From the NCBI GenBank assembly GCA_030446955.1, contig JAUJMG010000281.1:1-5738 (forward strand): a DNA stretch of 5,738 nucleotides, in the 5' to 3' direction. Both the position numbers and the translations under genes were made by a program. Below are positions 5,618-5,738 of this stretch, piece after piece. Position 1 is the stretch's first letter, and each line of letters starts with the position of its first letter. The stretch comes from Thermomicrobiales bacterium (GTDB lineage Bacteria > Chloroflexota > Chloroflexia > Thermomicrobiales > UBA6265). The notes beneath the pieces are model-generated. The model was not told the DNA's origin. It saw only the letters and a program-made list of their open reading frames with translations, and ran no database searches.

Positions 5618-5738
5618 ATGATGACACGTGCCTACGAGCCCGAGAGTGAGCGGACGGTGCCGCCCCAGCCTCAGCCTGGCACTCGGCTGGTGCTGCTCGG
5701 CACCGGGGGCGGGCCTCTGCCCACCGCTGGACGCTGGG
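5618..5738 (+). CDS. metallo-beta-lactamase-fold hydrolase, N-terminal 40 codons (runs off window)
   Basis: The frame from ATG 5618 (a second ATG follows at 5621) is open to the window edge. After a hydrophilic lead, residues 21-36 read GTRLVLLGTGGGPLPT. This hydrophobic strand followed by GTGGGP is the usual first beta strand and loop of metallo-beta-lactamase-fold hydrolases of the LLGT-x-GGP type. The catalytic HxHxDH motif would lie beyond the edge and cannot be checked. No clear Shine-Dalgarno is seen; GGCGG ends 17 bases upstream, so the transcript may be weakly led or leaderless. The upstream frame is open to 5375, but the inverted repeat at 5572-5597 supports starting at 5618 or 5621. 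It lies on the strand opposite to the NRPS/nucleotidyltransferase pair and is separated from it by IS debris, so it is probably host DNA rather than part of the pathway. Substrate unknown. Confidence 0.68.
   Translation, partial: MMTRAYEPESERTVPPQPQPGTRLVLLGTGGGPLPTAGRW

Noticed and set aside
1..5738. CRISPR array, tRNA or rRNA gene
   Set aside because: No regularly spaced direct repeats and no tRNA- or rRNA-like conserved stretches were seen on either strand.

Overview
The window looks like DNA from a high-GC actinobacterium. The transposase and metallo-hydrolase remnants are of types common there, and the flanking DNA is very GC-rich. The genus cannot be fixed; a Frankia- or Streptomyces-like host is only a guess. 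Two biosynthetic-type genes on the minus strand form a lower-GC block, set against much more GC-rich, mobile-element-derived DNA. One 60-nt sequence line counted in each gave 32/60 G+C in the large gene, 29/60 in the nucleotidyltransferase, and 43/60 in the transposase remnant. This suggests an acquired, partly eroded biosynthetic island.

Layout from right to left on the minus strand: a complete nucleotidyltransferase-fold gene (4346-3174, family PF14907); a GC-rich interval (about 3173-2605) holding at most a small doubtful ORF and the last 41 codons of an IS3-type transposase; then the main gene, a nonribosomal peptide synthetase (NRPS) from a TTG start at 2602 to beyond position 1. Its 867 visible codons contain no stop, although the gene has no early ATG and runs off the window. 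Domain order is adenylation (A), carrier (T), condensation (C).

The NRPS is unusual because its first two domains look catalytically dead while the frame is intact. The A domain keeps the fold landmarks but has lost the glycine-rich P-loop, the ribose-binding Asp and the usual C-terminal Lys. The carrier has Ala where the phosphopantetheine-bearing Ser should be. The condensation domain keeps its HHxxxD active site. The protein may therefore be a condensation enzyme on a pseudo-A/pseudo-T scaffold, working in trans with other carriers and next to a nucleotidyltransferase. That function is inference.

Right of position 4347 the plus strand holds a badly frameshifted 5' fragment of an IS1380-family transposase (about 4505-5102), then about 500 bases without a recognisable gene. 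The window ends with the first 40 codons of a metallo-beta-lactamase-fold hydrolase (from 5618), preceded by a 7-bp inverted repeat that may be an operator.
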